In this document: positions 41,759-50,200 of the stretch, in pieces | How positions within the stretch are numbered: the stretch's first letter is position 1 | Layout: the number at the start of each line of letters is the position of its first letter | Assembly (NCBI RefSeq): GCF_030269365.1 | Contig: NZ_BSTF01000010.1 | Location: 186,001-250,000 of the forward strand | From: Lentzea sp. NBRC 102530 | Lineage (GTDB): Bacteria > Actinomycetota > Actinomycetes > Mycobacteriales > Pseudonocardiaceae | Length of the DNA stretch: 64,000 nucleotides | Direction: 5' to 3' | Notes under the pieces: model-generated | What the model was told of the DNA's origin: nothing | Database searches by the model: none | What the model saw: the letters and a program-made list of their open reading frames with translations, nothing else | Program-made: the position numbers and the translations under genes

Positions 41759-43078
41759 ATGAGCGATCTCGTCGTCGTCCTGCCCGGCATTCTCGGCAGC
41801 ACCCTGCGCAACTCCGACGGCATGGTCTGGGAGGTGTCCGGCAAGGCCGCGTTGCGCGCGGTGCTCACGCTCGGCCGCAGCCTGAAGCAGCTGAAGCTGC
41901 CGGACGGCATCGGCGACGAGCACCCCGGCGACGGCGTCGAACCGGTGGGGCTGATGGCGGACCTGCACGTCATCCCGGGCATCTGGACGCCGTTGAAGGG
42001 CTATGACCGCGTCACGCGCCGGATGAACTCACTCGGCTACACGGTCGAGAAGGGCAACCTGCTGCTGTTCGCCTACGACTGGCGCCTGTCGAACCGCTAC
42101 AACGGCGCGTTGCTCGCTCGGCGCGTCGACGAGGCGTTGGACCGCATCGGCCCGAACGCCAAAGTCAGCTTCGTGTGCCACTCGATGGGTGGGCTGGTCG
42201 CACGGTGGTGCATCGAGCAGTGCGGGATGGCCGAGCGGACGGCGAAGCTGATCACGATGGGCACGCCGTACCGCGGTGCGGCCGCCGCGCTGGACCAGCT
42301 GGTCAACGGCGTGCGCAAGGGGCTCGGGCCGTTGGCGGTCGACCTCACGGAGTTCGCGCGGTCGATGCCGTCGCTGCACCAGCTGCTGCCCGAGTACGCG
42401 TGCATCGAGTCGCCGAACGGCCTGCTCAAGACCACGGAGGTGTCGTTGCCCGAGCTCGACACGAAGATGGTCACGGACGCGATGGCGTTCCACGGCGCGT
42501 TGACCGACTCGTTCGCCGATCAGACGTACGCGATCATCGGCGGTAAACAGCCGACGGCGACCACGGCTCGAATTGCCGACGGCAAAGTCACCTGTTATCG
42601 GACATATGAAGGCGACGATCTTTACGGCGATGCGACCGTGCCCGCCGTGGGAGCCGCACGGCGTGGTTTGGCGTTGTCGTCGAACACGCTCCACCGTGTG
42701 ACGGAGCAGCACACGTCGTTGCAGGACAACGCCGCTGTGCTCGACGCCGTGGAATCGTTCCTGACCTCGAAGGCCATCGTCCCGCGCACTGTGATCAACA
42801 CGGAACCGCAGGTCAGCGTGCCCGATCTGGCACTCGTCGGGGAGGGCCTCGAGGTCACGGTCGAGCTGAAGCACACGACCCCGCGGGCGGTGAAGGTGGC
42901 GTTGCTCGACGAGAACGGCAAACAGGTCGAATCGCGCGCCCCGGCGATCTCCGAGAAGATGTCGGTCAAATTTGACGAATTGGCCCCCGGCGCTTACTAC
43001 GTGCAGGTCAGCGGTATCGCGGTGGGTGCTCCGGTGGTCCCGGTGACCGCCGCGGCGCTCGTCGTGGATTGCCCCTGA
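41759..43078 (+). CDS. LCAT-like alpha/beta-hydrolase (predicted lipase/acyltransferase)
   Basis: 439 residues. Fits the lecithin:cholesterol acyltransferase-like family: PGILGSTL near the start (residues 9-16), lid-type Trp residues (FAYDWRLS, about 104-111), nucleophile Ser142 in VCHSMGGLVARW, Asp291 in YGDATVP and His318 in TEQHTSL form a complete triad. A C-terminal beta-sandwich of about 100 residues (TVELKHTTPRAVKVALLDENG) looks Ig-like. There is no signal peptide, so it should act in the cytoplasm, possibly on the inner membrane face. It starts directly after the caspase-STAND stop. Inferred role: a phospholipid-attacking effector or caspase substrate. A patch around 42560-42640 uses unusually AT-rich codons. 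Confidence 0.88.
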   Translation: MSDLVVVLPGILGSTLRNSDGMVWEVSGKAALRAVLTLGRSLKQLKLPDGIGDEHPGDGVEPVGLMADLHVIPGIWTPLKGYDRVTRRMNSLGYTVEKGNLLLFAYDWRLSNRYNGALLARRVDEALDRIGPNAKVSFVCHSMGGLVARWCIEQCGMAERTAKLITMGTPYRGAAAALDQLVNGVRKGLGPLAVDLTEFARSMPSLHQLLPEYACIESPNGLLKTTEVSLPELDTKMVTDAMAFHGALTDSFADQTYAIIGGKQPTATTARIADGKVTCYRTYEGDDLYGDATVPAVGAARRGLALSSNTLHRVTEQHTSLQDNAAVLDAVESFLTSKAIVPRTVINTEPQVSVPDLALVGEGLEVTVELKHTTPRAVKVALLDENGKQVESRAPAISEKMSVKFDELAPGAYYVQVSGIAVGAPVVPVTAAALVVDCP

Positions 43079-43122
43079 GTCTGACCCGGAGGACGATTCA
43101 CGTCTGGCACGGAGGAGGCGCG

Positions 43123-44880
43123 ATGACCACGATCAAGCCAACGCCCGTAGTGCCCCATCCGGGGGCGGCGCGCGCACGGCCGAAGGGCTCGTACTTCCTC
43201 CAGCTGTTCAAGACCACGGATCCCAAGCAGATCGGGATCATGTACCTGACCACGTCGTTCGCGTTCTTCATGATCGGCGGCGTGATGGCGCTGCTGATGC
43301 GCGGCGAACTGGCGCGGCCGGGGCTGCAGTTCCTGTCGAACGAGCAGTACAACCAGCTGTTCACCATGCACGGCACGATCATGCTGCTGCTGTACGCGAC
43401 GCCGATCCTGTTCGGGTTCGCGAACTTCATCCTGCCGTTGCAGATCGGCTCGCCGGACGTCGCGTTCCCGCGCCTGAACGCCTTCTCGTACTGGCTGTAC
43501 CTGTTCGGTGGCATCATCGTGGTCGCCGGGTTCGTCACGCCGGGCGGCGCGGCGGACTTCGGCTGGTTCGCCTACACGCCGCTGTCGTCCGCGGTGCACT
43601 CGCCGGGCGTGGGCGCCGACCTGTGGATCATGGGTCTGGCGGTGTCCGGTCTCGGCACCATCCTCGGCGCGGTCAACATGACCACGACGGTGATCTGCCT
43701 GCGGGCACCGGGCATGACGATGTTCCGGATGCCGATCTTCACCTGGAACATCCTCGTGACGTCGGTCCTGATCCTGCTGGCGTTCCCGATCCTCACCGCC
43801 GCGCTGATGGGGCTCGCCGCCGACCGGCACCTCGGGGCGCACGTGTTCGACCCGGCCAACGGCGGCGTGATCCTGTGGCAGCACCTGTTCTGGTTCTTCG
43901 GCCATCCCGAGGTGTACATCGTCGCGTTGCCGTTCTTCGGGATCGTGACGGAGATCTTCCCCGTGTTCAGCCGCAAGCCGTTGTTCGGCTACAAGGGCCT
44001 GGTGTTCGCCACCTTGGCCATCGCGATGCTGTCCGTGGCCGTGTGGGCGCACCACATGTACGCGACGGGTGCGGTGCTGCTGCCGTTCTTCGCGCTGATG
44101 ACGTTCCTCATCGCCGTGCCGACGGGCATCAAGTTCTTCAACTGGATCGGCACGATGTGGAAGGGGCAGGTGACGTTCGAGTCGCCGATGCTGTTCTCCA
44201 TCGGCTTCCTGGTGACGTTCCTCTTCGGTGGCCTGACGGGCATCCTGCTGGCGTCGCCGGCCGTCGACTTCCACGTGTCCGACACGTACTTCGTGGTGGC
44301 GCACTTCCACTACGTGCTGTTCGGCACGATCGTGTTCGCCACGTACGCGGGCATCTACTTCTGGTTCCCGAAGATGACCGGGCGGATGCTCAACGAGCCG
44401 CTGGGCAAGCTGCACTTCTGGACGACGTTCCTCGGGTTCCACGGCACGTTCCTGGTGCAGCACTGGCTGGGCAACGAGGGCATGCCACGCCGGTACGCCG
44501 ACTACCTGCCGTCGGACGGCTTCACGACGTTGAACATGATCTCGACCATCAGCTCGTTCGTGCTGGGCCTGTCCTTGCTCCCGTTCGTGTGGAACGTCTT
44601 CCGCTCGTACCGCTACGGCGACCCGGCACCGCAGGACGACCCGTGGGGCTTCGGCAACTCGCTGGAGTGGGCGACGACGTCACCGCCGCCGAGGCACAAC
44701 TTCAAGGAGCTGCCGCGCATCCGGTCCGAGCGGCCGGCGTTCGAGCTGCACTACCCGCACATGGTGGAGCGGATGCGCGACGAGGCGCACTTCTCGTTGA
44801 CCCATCCCGGCAAGCACAGGGCGGGCAAGGACGAGGTCACCGAGAAGGCGCTCGCGTCGACGGACCGGGACACCGACTAG
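43123..44880 (+). CDS. ctaD: Cytochrome c oxidase subunit I
   Basis: 585 residues, twelve transmembrane helices. Heme-copper ligands are intact: His in LFTMHGTIM (heme a), HPEVYI with the cross-linked His-Tyr pair, HHMYATG (CuB), and VAHFHYVLFG (hemes a and a3). The catalytic subunit of the aa3 terminal oxidase in the plasma membrane. GGAGGAGG lies 5-12 nt before ATG 43123. No subunit II or III gene is adjacent, so this is a lone copy, as is common in actinobacteria; its stop shares bases with the convergent gene (CTAG). Confidence 0.97.
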   Translation: MTTIKPTPVVPHPGAARARPKGSYFLQLFKTTDPKQIGIMYLTTSFAFFMIGGVMALLMRGELARPGLQFLSNEQYNQLFTMHGTIMLLLYATPILFGFANFILPLQIGSPDVAFPRLNAFSYWLYLFGGIIVVAGFVTPGGAADFGWFAYTPLSSAVHSPGVGADLWIMGLAVSGLGTILGAVNMTTTVICLRAPGMTMFRMPIFTWNILVTSVLILLAFPILTAALMGLAADRHLGAHVFDPANGGVILWQHLFWFFGHPEVYIVALPFFGIVTEIFPVFSRKPLFGYKGLVFATLAIAMLSVAVWAHHMYATGAVLLPFFALMTFLIAVPTGIKFFNWIGTMWKGQVTFESPMLFSIGFLVTFLFGGLTGILLASPAVDFHVSDTYFVVAHFHYVLFGTIVFATYAGIYFWFPKMTGRMLNEPLGKLHFWTTFLGFHGTFLVQHWLGNEGMPRRYADYLPSDGFTTLNMISTISSFVLGLSLLPFVWNVFRSYRYGDPAPQDDPWGFGNSLEWATTSPPPRHNFKELPRIRSERPAFELHYPHMVERMRDEAHFSLTHPGKHRAGKDEVTEKALASTDRDTD

Positions 44881-45689
44881 CGCCGTCCGGGCACCATGCC
44901 GGCCTCCAGCACGGCCTTGCTGAGCGGTGCGGCCAGTTCGACGAACCGCTGCTTCTCCTCCTCGGACAGCACGTCGTAGGCGGGCGCGGCCATGCGGTCC
45001 GTGTCGTCCTCGATGCCCTGGCGGAGCTCACGCCCCTGCTCGGTGAGGAGCTGGTCCTCGCCGACGAGGCCGCGGTTCTGCAGGTCCTGGACCGTCGCGT
45101 CCCACTGCTCCTGCGACCACGCGCGGGTCTTGCGCAGCACGTCGGCCGGGTAGTCGCCGGTCGCCACGTGCAGCACCAGCGCCTCGATGCCGGTGATGTT
45201 GTGCCGCAGCAACGCCGCGAGGTGCCCGTCACCGCGGAACTCGCGCAGCAACGTCTGGGCGTGGAACAGTTGCAGCCGCGGCTCCTCCGGCCACTCCAGG
45301 GCGGCGTGCGCGGCGAACAACGGACGCCCGTGCAGCATCTCGGTGGCCCGCTCGGCCGCCCGCCGCGCGAGCTCGTTGATCTCCTTGAGGTCGTCCGGCA
45401 GCACCTTGGCGAGCGCCTCGTCCGCGGCTTCCCAGCGCAGCTCGAGCATCCGCTGCGGCGACACCTTCTCCCAGGCCTGAGGGATGCGCGCCCGCACGAT
45501 CGCCGGGTTGAAGTTGTAGAACGTGGCGATCACGACCTCGGCCCCGACCGCCCCGAGCGCCGCCGCCCGCGACGCGAAGTACCCACCGGGCCGGTCGAGT
45601 CCGACACCGGCGTACCGCGTCTCCGCCTCGGGGACGAAGTAGATCATTCCGTGCACGGCCTCGAGCGAGCGAAACAAAGTCCTGATCAT
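44877..45689 (-). CDS. SCO6745-family helix-turn-helix protein
   Basis: 270 residues, all helical. It opens with TLFRSLEAVHGMIYFVPEAE and contains AWEKVSPQRMLELRWEAADEAL and a C-terminal winged-helix-like region (DLQNRGLVGEDQLLTEQGREL). This pattern agrees with the actinobacterial SCO6745 family, annotated elsewhere as MarR-like but without known targets (from memory). No membrane segments or catalytic motifs. Convergent with ctaD. Confidence 0.8.
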   Translation of the reverse strand: MIRTLFRSLEAVHGMIYFVPEAETRYAGVGLDRPGGYFASRAAALGAVGAEVVIATFYNFNPAIVRARIPQAWEKVSPQRMLELRWEAADEALAKVLPDDLKEINELARRAAERATEMLHGRPLFAAHAALEWPEEPRLQLFHAQTLLREFRGDGHLAALLRHNITGIEALVLHVATGDYPADVLRKTRAWSQEQWDATVQDLQNRGLVGEDQLLTEQGRELRQGIEDDTDRMAAPAYDVLSEEEKQRFVELAAPLSKAVLEAGMVPGRR

Positions 45690-45734
45690 GCTTCCAACCT
45701 AGAACGTCAGCGCCGGTTCGTCAGTCTTCAAAAA

Positions 45735-45757
45735 TTGTCAGACCCCTCTGCCAAGCT
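45735..45757 (+). promoter_or_regulatory. RecA-NDp/PafBC-like promoter of the DUF4240 gene
   Basis: TTGTCAGAC, 8 nt, CAAGCT. The first block is identical to that at 5283; the -10 is weaker. It ends 6 nt before the GTG at 45764, so the mRNA would be leaderless. Confidence 0.5.
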
Positions 45758-45763
45758 CGACCT

Positions 45764-46300
45764 GTGAACGAAACCGCCCTCTGGACCCTCATCGCCGACG
45801 CCCGGTCCACCGTCCCCGACCCGTCCGACGGCGAGGCCGTCGCCGCCGAGGCAGCGGCCCGGCTTTCCACCCGCTCGCCGGCGGAGATCGTTGCCACTCA
45901 ACAGGTCCTGTGGGACGTCCTGGTCAGCTCCTACACCAATCCATTGTGGGCGGCGGCCTACCTGATCAACGGCGGCTGCTCCGACGACGGCTTCGACTAT
46001 TTCCGCGGCTGGCTCCTCACCCAGGGCAAAGAAACCTACGACGCGGTCCGCGCGTCCCCGGACTCGCTGGCCGGCCTGCCCGACGTGATCGCGGCAGCGG
46101 AGTCGGGCATGGAGTTCGAGTGCGAGGCTGCCCTCTCCATCGCCTGGGACGCCCACATCAAGGCGACGGGCATGCAGTTGCCCCAGGACGCCTTCCGCAT
46201 CCGCTACCCGGAGCTGGACCCGGACTGGGACTTCGACTTCGACGACAGCGCCGAACTGGCCGCACGCTTACCGCGCCTGGCGGCCCTGTTCCTGAACTGA
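45764..46300 (+). CDS. DUF4240 domain protein
   Basis: 178 residues. The DUF4240 pattern is clear: MNETALWTLIADAR, LWAAAYLINGGCSDDGFDYFRGWLLTQGKETYDAV and the acidic end PELDPDWDFDFDD. The domain is related to WGR-linked proteins of unknown function. GTG 45764 is 6 nt after a damage-type promoter, raising a possible DNA-damage link (inference). Its 3' end overlaps a convergent membrane-protein gene by 33 bp. Confidence 0.88.
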   Translation: MNETALWTLIADARSTVPDPSDGEAVAAEAAARLSTRSPAEIVATQQVLWDVLVSSYTNPLWAAAYLINGGCSDDGFDYFRGWLLTQGKETYDAVRASPDSLAGLPDVIAAAESGMEFECEAALSIAWDAHIKATGMQLPQDAFRIRYPELDPDWDFDFDDSAELAARLPRLAALFLN

Positions 46301-46651
46301 CCCAGGCGTCCTCGCCACCACGAGGACACCGAACGCCACGTGGTCGAGCCACTGCGCAACCCGTGGCAACGCCCGGATCTGAGCGTTGTGCCGCCCGACG
46401 ACCTCCAGATCGAGCAGGGCGATGGCCAGCCCGGCCACCACCCCACCCACGGTTCCCCGCACGCGGAGCCGCCTCAGCACCACCACCCAGAACGCCGACA
46501 CAGCGAGGTGCACCACGATGCCCGCACGAGCCCCACCGCCGACCAACGACCCGGCAGCCCGAGTGGCGCGCGCCAGGTCGTCGCCCGTCAGCACCGCGTG
46601 CACGGTCGACGGCACACCGCTCAACACCACGGCCAGCAGAAAGCGCTTCAC
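46268..46651 (-). CDS. Small membrane protein after the VWA gene
   Basis: 127 residues with about four hydrophobic segments (KRFLLAVVLSGVPS, AGIVVHLAVSAFWVVVL, TVGGVVAGLAIALLDL, LDHVAFGVLVVA). The GTG start at 46651 is preceded by a sequence that copies the 3' end of the VWA gene, so this gene probably once overlapped the VWA stop directly (GTGA). Family not recognised. The small size and hydrophobic plan are coherent, but no homologue is known to me. Confidence 0.65.
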   Translation of the reverse strand: MKRFLLAVVLSGVPSTVHAVLTGDDLARATRAAGSLVGGGARAGIVVHLAVSAFWVVVLRRLRVRGTVGGVVAGLAIALLDLEVVGRHNAQIRALPRVAQWLDHVAFGVLVVARTPGSVQEQGRQAR

Positions 46652-46684
46652 CGCCGCCGCGATCTCGGGAAGTCACCGACCACC
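46548..46684 (-). repeat. Degenerate tandem duplication, copy A
   Basis: Copy A covers a VWA-like 3' end plus the beginning of the small membrane protein gene. Identical blocks shared with copy B include GACCCGGCAGCCCGA (46548-46562) and AGCGCTTCACC (46642-46652). Confidence 0.55.
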
Positions 46685-46706
46685 GCGATGCCAACTCCTC
46701 CGTCCC

Positions 46707-46835
46707 GACCCGGCAGCCCGACTCGCGCGCACCAAAGTGCCACCAACCGTCCTACCAGGCGCGGCCGACGGCACAACAGCCGGCAGGAAGCGCTTCACCT
46801 CCGCCGACGCCGGGACTTCAGGTAGTCGCTGACCA
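46707..46835 (-). repeat. Degenerate tandem duplication, copy B
   Basis: Copy B holds the true 3' end of the VWA gene and, after its stop, a broken copy of the start of the membrane protein (KRFLPAVVPSA instead of KRFLLAVVLSG). Shared blocks lie at 46707-46721 and 46789-46799, about 147-159 bp from copy A. Confidence 0.55.
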
Positions 46836-48723
46836 CGGCAGCCCCGAGACCTTCCTCGTCCGCCGCCACCACCCGGCCACCACCCCGCCGAGCCACGATG
46901 TCGACGAACGCGGCCAGTCGCGGGTCGTCGCCCAGCTTGAACACCGAGATCGTCGCCCCGAGGCGCGCGAGCGAGTCGACCTCGTTCAGCGTCTTGCTCA
47001 ACGTCCTCGGCAGCGGCGGGTAGTTGAACTCGGCGTCACCGTCGGGTTCGAGGTGCGCGGTCGGTTCGCCGTCCGTCACCACGAGGACGACGGGCTGCGC
47101 GTCGGGGTGCCGGCGGACGTGCCGGCCGGCCAGGAGCAGCGCGTGGTGCAGGTTCGTGCCCTGCTCCCACACGCCTTCCAGCGCCGTCAGCTGCCCGATG
47201 TCCACGGACTCGGCGTAGCGCCCGAACGTGACGAGTTGCAGGGCGTCGGTGCGGAACCTCGTGCGCACGAGGTGATGCAGCGCCAAGGCCGTGCGCTTCA
47301 TCGGTACCCAACGGCCGTCCTGCACCATCGACCAGGAGGTGTCCACACACAACGCCACTGCCGCACGGGACCGGTGTTCGGTCTCGGCTACTTCCAGATC
47401 GACCACGTCCAGGGACATGGACCCGGAGCGCAGCACGGAGTTGCGCAGCGACCGCGGCACGTCCCAGGGTTCGGTGTCGCCGAACTGCCACGGCCGGGTC
47501 GAGCCGATCAGCTCGCCCGCCGCGCCGGCCGAGGTGGTCTCGCGTGACCCCTGCGACGAGCGGAGCTGGTCCACGACGCCGCGCAGCGCGGTTTCGCCCA
47601 GGCGCCGCAACGCCTTGGGCGTCAGGCGCAGCGAGCCGTCGGGGGCCCGTTCCACGATGTTCTGCGACTTGAGCGCCTTCTCCAGATCGGACAGGCGGCG
47701 CGCGTCGACCGACGCCGACTCGCCGAGCTGGCGTTCGAGCGCCTCCAGGTCGATGTCCTCCAGGCGCGCGCCCGGGTAGGACTGCGAGAGCTGTTCGGCC
47801 AGGGCGTCCAGTTCGGCGAGGTCCGCCATGGCCTGGGCACCCTCGCCCAGACCCAGCGGGTCCTGGCCGCGGAAGCGGGCGGAGGACGTCCAGTCCTCGC
47901 CAGGACGGAGCTGCTGCAGAAGGGAGTCCAGAGTGGACAGTTGAGAGCCGATGCCGCCGAAGGCCTGCTGCGACAACGCGGACAGCTCGGCGCGCTGGGC
48001 GTCGGTCATCGAGTTCATCATGCGCTGGGCCGCGGCCGAACGGGCCGCCAGGGCGTCGATGAGCTCGTCGACGTTGCGCGGCTTCTCCGGGAAGAACTCG
48101 CCGTGCTTGCGCATGAACTCGTCGAACATGCGCGGCGTGTCCGGGGAGCCCGAGGCGTGCGCCTCCAGCAACGAGTTGAGGTCGCGGAGCATGCGCTGGA
48201 TGCGCTCCACGTCCTTGGCGTCCACGTTGGACAGCGCGTCCTTCATCCCCTGGAAGCGCTGGTCCAGGAGTTCGCGGCCGAGCAGTTCGCGGATCTTGTC
48301 GTACGCCTCGCGCGCCTCGGAGGAGCGCCAGTCGTAGGAGGAGAGCTCCTGCACGGCCGCGGCCGTGCCCGGTGGCAGCGCGTCCAGCTGCGCCTCGCGG
48401 AAGCGGGCGTCGTCGGACGGGTCGGGGAACAGCGTGCGGCGTTCGGCTTCGACGGCCTGGTCCAGCAGCCGCCGGACCTCGGTGAGCGTGCCGTCGAGCC
48501 GGTGCCGGCGCTGGATGGACGCACGGCGCTGCCACAGGCGTGAGGTGAGGTCGTCGAGGCCGCGGGTGCCGTCGACGCCGCGCCGCAGGAGTTCGCGCAG
48601 GGCGGACTGCGGCGAGGCGCCTTCCATGATCTCGCGGCCGAGTTCGTCCACGGCCGCACGGAGGTCCACCGGGGGCGCCAGCGGATCGGCGCCGCCGCCC
48701 CAGCGTCCGTAGCGGTATCTCAT
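46795..48723 (-). CDS. VWA-domain protein partner of the MoxR/Mg-chelatase-like ATPase
   Basis: 642 residues. The N-terminal 420 residues are helical and charged. The von Willebrand A domain is at the C terminus (about 450-642) with an intact MIDAS: ALCVDTSWSM (DxSxS), Thr in EQGTNLHH and Asp in VVTDGEP. The basic end SRRRRR is adjacent to a tandem-duplicated junction. It overlaps the ATPase gene by 4 nt. The pair resembles the BchI/BchD-like gene couples conserved in actinobacteria (Rv0958-Rv0959 type, from memory): AAA motor plus metal-ion-dependent adaptor acting on an unknown client. Soluble. Confidence 0.9.
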   Translation of the reverse strand: MRYRYGRWGGGADPLAPPVDLRAAVDELGREIMEGASPQSALRELLRRGVDGTRGLDDLTSRLWQRRASIQRRHRLDGTLTEVRRLLDQAVEAERRTLFPDPSDDARFREAQLDALPPGTAAAVQELSSYDWRSSEAREAYDKIRELLGRELLDQRFQGMKDALSNVDAKDVERIQRMLRDLNSLLEAHASGSPDTPRMFDEFMRKHGEFFPEKPRNVDELIDALAARSAAAQRMMNSMTDAQRAELSALSQQAFGGIGSQLSTLDSLLQQLRPGEDWTSSARFRGQDPLGLGEGAQAMADLAELDALAEQLSQSYPGARLEDIDLEALERQLGESASVDARRLSDLEKALKSQNIVERAPDGSLRLTPKALRRLGETALRGVVDQLRSSQGSRETTSAGAAGELIGSTRPWQFGDTEPWDVPRSLRNSVLRSGSMSLDVVDLEVAETEHRSRAAVALCVDTSWSMVQDGRWVPMKRTALALHHLVRTRFRTDALQLVTFGRYAESVDIGQLTALEGVWEQGTNLHHALLLAGRHVRRHPDAQPVVLVVTDGEPTAHLEPDGDAEFNYPPLPRTLSKTLNEVDSLARLGATISVFKLGDDPRLAAFVDIVARRGGGRVVAADEEGLGAAVVSDYLKSRRRRR

Positions 48724-50111
48724 CCGTACACCGATCGGTCGTCGTCGGAGGAGTTGTCCTTCGACAGGTGGCGGGTCAGGTAGAGCGACTCCAGGGCGAG
48801 TTCGACGGCGGAGGCGATGCGGCCGACCGGGTCCTTGGGGCCCGCGCCCATGCGGGCCGCGACCTCGTGCAGGATCGGCAGCTCCGGCAACGCCGCGAGC
48901 AGGTCGCCGGCGTGCACGCGGTCGCCGGTCGCGACCGGGTGGCCGTCGGAGACGACCTCGGCCAGCGCGCGCAGGTTGAGGCCTGCCAGGCGGGCGCGGG
49001 CGGTGTCGGCGATCGAGCGGCGCAGCAGGTGGACGAGGACCTCGTCCTCGCGGCCCTCCTCGCCCGCCTCGAACTCGAGCTTGCCGCGCAGCACGTCCGG
49101 CACCGACTCGAGGTCGACCGGGCGGGCGATGGCCGGCGTCTCGCCGATCAGCGCGGACCGGCGCAGCGCCGAGGCCGCGACGGTTTCCGCCGCCGCGACG
49201 GCGAACCGGGCGGAGACGCCGGAGCGCTGGTCGATCGACGACGACTCGCGCAGGTGCCGCACGAACCGGGCGATGATCTCCAGCAGGTGGTCGCCCACCT
49301 CGGCGACGAGGTCGGCTTCCTGGCGGACCAGGTCGACCTCGGCGTCGATCTCCAACGGGTAGTGCGTGCGCACCTCGGCGCCGAAGCGGTCCTTGAGCGG
49401 CGTGATGATGCGGCCGCGGTTCGTGTAGTCCTCGGGGTTCGCGGTGGCCACGAGCAGCACGTCGAGCGGCAGCCGCAGCGTGTAGCCGCGGACCTGGATG
49501 TCGCGCTCCTCCATCACGTTGAGCAACGACACCTGGATGCGTTCGGCCAGGTCGGGGAGCTCGTTGATGGCGATGATGCCGCGGTGGGCCCGCGGGAGCA
49601 TGCCGTAGTGGATGGTCTCGGGGTCGCCGAGCGAACGGCCTTCGGCGACCTTGACGGGGTCGACGTCGCCGACGAGGTCACCGACGGACGTGTCGGGCGT
49701 CGCGAGCTTCTCGGCGTAGCGCTCGTCGCGGTGCCGCCACACCACCGGCAGGGCGTCACCGAGCTCGAGGGCACGGCGCTTCGACTCGGGCGTGATCGGG
49801 TCGAGCGGGTGTTCGCCCAGCTCGGAGCCTTCGATGACGGGCGTCCACTCGTCGAGCAACGCCACCAGGCTGCGCAGGAGCCGCGTCTTGCCCTGTCCTC
49901 GTTCGCCGAGCAGGACGACGTCGTGGCCGGCCAGGAGCGCGCGTTCGAGCTGCGGCAGCACCGTGCGGTCGAAACCGACGATGCCGGGCCACGGGTTGCG
50001 TCCTTCGCGCAGGGCCGCGAGGAGGTTCTCCCTGATCTCGGTCTTGACGCCGCGCGGCAGGTGCCCGGCGGCGCGCAGTTCGCCCGCCGTGCGGGCCAGG
50101 TTCTGGGTCAC
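48720..50111 (-). CDS. MoxR/Mg-chelatase-like AAA+ ATPase
   Basis: 463 residues from GTG 50111. Walker A LLGERGQGKTRLL (about 68-80), Walker B-like GIIAINELPDLAE with Glu as the acidic residue, pre-sensor VLLVATANPEDYTNRGRII, then a lid domain with the Arg finger region (GRIITPLKDRFGAEV). AAA+ helix-2-insert class chaperone-like motor; with the downstream VWA protein it probably remodels or metallates a target. ATG/GTG choice: GTG 50111 gives MTQNLARTAGEL; the few upstream residues are not needed. Confidence 0.92.
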   Translation of the reverse strand: MTQNLARTAGELRAAGHLPRGVKTEIRENLLAALREGRNPWPGIVGFDRTVLPQLERALLAGHDVVLLGERGQGKTRLLRSLVALLDEWTPVIEGSELGEHPLDPITPESKRRALELGDALPVVWRHRDERYAEKLATPDTSVGDLVGDVDPVKVAEGRSLGDPETIHYGMLPRAHRGIIAINELPDLAERIQVSLLNVMEERDIQVRGYTLRLPLDVLLVATANPEDYTNRGRIITPLKDRFGAEVRTHYPLEIDAEVDLVRQEADLVAEVGDHLLEIIARFVRHLRESSSIDQRSGVSARFAVAAAETVAASALRRSALIGETPAIARPVDLESVPDVLRGKLEFEAGEEGREDEVLVHLLRRSIADTARARLAGLNLRALAEVVSDGHPVATGDRVHAGDLLAALPELPILHEVAARMGAGPKDPVGRIASAVELALESLYLTRHLSKDNSSDDDRSVYG

Positions 50112-50200
50112 GCAGACGACGCTACGCACCGAATCCGACCCCGTCGATGTGGAGCAACTCCAGGCACGGGCCTGGCGCGTGCGCCAGAATGCGGGGCGAC

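Noticed and set aside
46795..50111. MoxR/VWA pair as part of a VMAP-type conflict ternary system
   Set aside because: No vWA-MoxR-associated protein or effector domain is adjacent, and similar pairs are conserved housekeeping genes in actinobacteria.
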